Of a stretch of DNA of 64,000 nucleotides, positions 62,974 to 64,000 are shown piece by piece. The stretch is from CAIYTF01 sp963664845. Lineage in GTDB: Bacteria; Bacteroidota; Ignavibacteria; Ignavibacteriales; Ignavibacteriaceae. The stretch spans positions 2,232,001 through 2,296,000 of the forward strand of contig OY761615.1 of NCBI GenBank assembly GCA_963664845.1. The letters run 5' to 3'. Positions within the stretch are counted from its first letter, which is position 1, and each line of letters starts with the position of its first letter. The position numbers and the translations under genes were made by a program. A model generated the notes under the pieces. That model ran no database searches. It saw only the letters and a program-made list of their open reading frames with translations, and was not told where the DNA came from.

Positions 62974-64000
62974 TTATCGTGTTCGTTTTAAGGTCCCAAG
63001 GAGATTCCTCAGGAAACTAATTGGTTGCGCCTTAAGCGTAGCCAGAAAATAAAAATCACTACTGAACTTTGGAACTAATCGCTGTCTTATCAGAAGAGCC
63101 AGCTTCCTTGGTAAGAAATAAACTTTTTTGGTAAACTGCCCCGGTTGGATTTTATCCAATTCACGGAAGTCGACAATATCGCGATCAATCTTCAATGACT
63201 CATTTTTAACAACCTCTTTAAACAATTGTTCGCCTTTCAAGGTCCTGCTTATGATCAAACTTTTCCCCGGGGCGTCCTTGAAAGTAGGGAATCCTTTTCC
63301 GTCAAAATCTTCCCATGCATCGGCACATACTATATCTGCCTGATGACCTATTGCATCAGCACATATTTTACAACGAAACTGAATATAGGGCGCAAGCAAA
63401 CTCATCCAAGTAACTACATAGGAGAGTTTATAGTCTCTATTTACATTATCTGTTATTTTAAAAAATCCCGGCCATCCGTCCTTTCTATAGAAAAGCCCCT
63501 TCACATTATTCAGGTCAACATCCATTGCGGCTATAATGCCCTTTGTGGCATTCAAGCTTGGAATCCCGGCACAAAAAAATGAGATATAGTACTGTACTCT
63601 ATCTCTTATCAATTCATTATAATGAGAGAGCTGACGCAAAGCTGCCACGTCACATGGTTTGCCAACAAACGCGATACTGTCATACTTTTGAGCTATCTCA
63701 ATAATATTGAGTAATGGAGCCGAAGGTGAGTATCGTGAATTTGCATTTTGAATTAATTCTTCACGGGTGGTACTGATTTTAATTTCATTTAGATAAGGAG
63801 TTTCATTTGATGCACCTATATGTACTACTGCAACTACTTTTTTGCTGGAAAGCAGATAATTTAACAAAGCAGTAATACATCCACCTGAGGATGCTTCTTT
63901 TCTAATTTCCTTATCAGCCGAAAAGCCTACTGAACAGGAGTACATCTCACCCCAGAGATGATCCTGATAGGGAGCGTTTTCTTTCGTCTTTTCATCAATT
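62974..64000 (-). CDS. coenzyme F420 hydrogenase beta-subunit (FrhB/FdhB)-like protein, N-terminus cut by the window edge
   Basis: The frame stays open past a Met at 63945 to the right edge (HLWGEMYSCSVGFSADKEIR), and that upstream part is conserved in the family, so the true start lies outside. Seen here are KEASSGGCITALLNYLL, the flavin/4Fe-4S region with VGKPCDVAALRQL, the cysteine-bearing QFRCKICADA and DIVCADAWEDFDGKGFPTF. These proteins pass electrons from a flavin to a partner; in exopolysaccharide loci they stand beside pyruvyl transferases but no reaction is proven. The missing part would show the ferredoxin-like cysteines. Confidence 0.85.
   Translation of the reverse strand, partial: IDEKTKENAPYQDHLWGEMYSCSVGFSADKEIRKEASSGGCITALLNYLLSSKKVVAVVHIGASNETPYLNEIKISTTREELIQNANSRYSPSAPLLNIIEIAQKYDSIAFVGKPCDVAALRQLSHYNELIRDRVQYYISFFCAGIPSLNATKGIIAAMDVDLNNVKGLFYRKDGWPGFFKITDNVNRDYKLSYVVTWMSLLAPYIQFRCKICADAIGHQADIVCADAWEDFDGKGFPTFKDAPGKSLIISRTLKGEQLFKEVVKNESLKIDRDIVDFRELDKIQPGQFTKKVYFLPRKLALLIRQRLVPKFSSDFYFLATLKAQPISFLRNLLGTLKRTR

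Noticed and set aside
1..64000. tRNA, rRNA, CRISPR arrays, insertion sequences, integration sites
   Set aside because: Scanned by eye on both strands; no cloverleaf, repeat-spacer pattern, transposase or direct-repeat junction was recognised.

Overview
The window looks like part of a chromosome from a Gram-negative bacterium of the Bacteroidota/Chlorobiota (FCB) group, most like the Ignavibacteria. Two secreted proteins end in the type IX secretion (T9SS) type-A sorting domain with its NYPNPFN signature, a GldL/GldM-like membrane pair is present, there are many outer-membrane beta-barrels, and the DNA is moderately AT-rich. This placement is inference; there is no rRNA or other marker here. 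No tRNA, rRNA, insertion sequence or CRISPR array was recognised.

Left part, almost all on the minus strand. (1) 1-4743: an RND efflux system in which the inner-membrane pump and a TolC-type outer-membrane channel share one reading frame with an internal signal peptide, preceded by its membrane-fusion protein. (2) 5230-13548: a seven-gene block transcribed as GldL-like motor stator, GldM-like shaft, a secreted protein, then two tandem copies of a two-gene outer-membrane module (B1-A1, B2-A2). Three intrinsic-terminator-like hairpins punctuate it and leave almost no room for promoters after them. This is the best candidate for a poorly described envelope machine. (3) 13973-18691: a COG2509-type FAD protein, a large hybrid sensor kinase with degenerate ATP-binding motifs, and a small Cys4 membrane protein. 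Divergent from these is the plus-strand DUF711/PFL gene at 19045-20406, the only clear plus-strand gene.

Middle part. 20412-21956 is a cluster of five single-membrane-span miniproteins; four share an N-W-x-x-x-x-GDY-like motif. Two of them are preceded by near-identical structured RNA elements with a compensatory base-pair change. Just upstream lie a T9SS-secreted protein with two cohesin-like domains (21985-23748) and a 1033-residue parallel beta-helix protein ending in a dockerin-like double repeat (24199-27300), a possible cell-surface pair.

Right part, about 27.3-64 kb, is a large exopolysaccharide/capsule locus, all on the minus strand. It holds two polyprenyl-phosphate sugar transferases, a DegT aminotransferase, a Wzi-like outer-membrane protein, and two sets of GHMP sugar kinase, nucleotidyltransferase, epimerase and SIS isomerase genes resembling the GDP-heptose route. 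A PPi-type phosphofructokinase and a transaldolase could feed sedoheptulose 7-phosphate into that route. It also has two Gfo/Idh/MocA oxidoreductases, a UDP-L-FucNAc cassette (52719-56600), several glycosyltransferases including tandem WbsX-type enzymes, an O-antigen polymerase, a pyruvyl transferase and a partial FrhB-like protein cut by the right edge. No Wzx flippase or Wza/Wzc export genes are visible, so the locus probably continues to the right.
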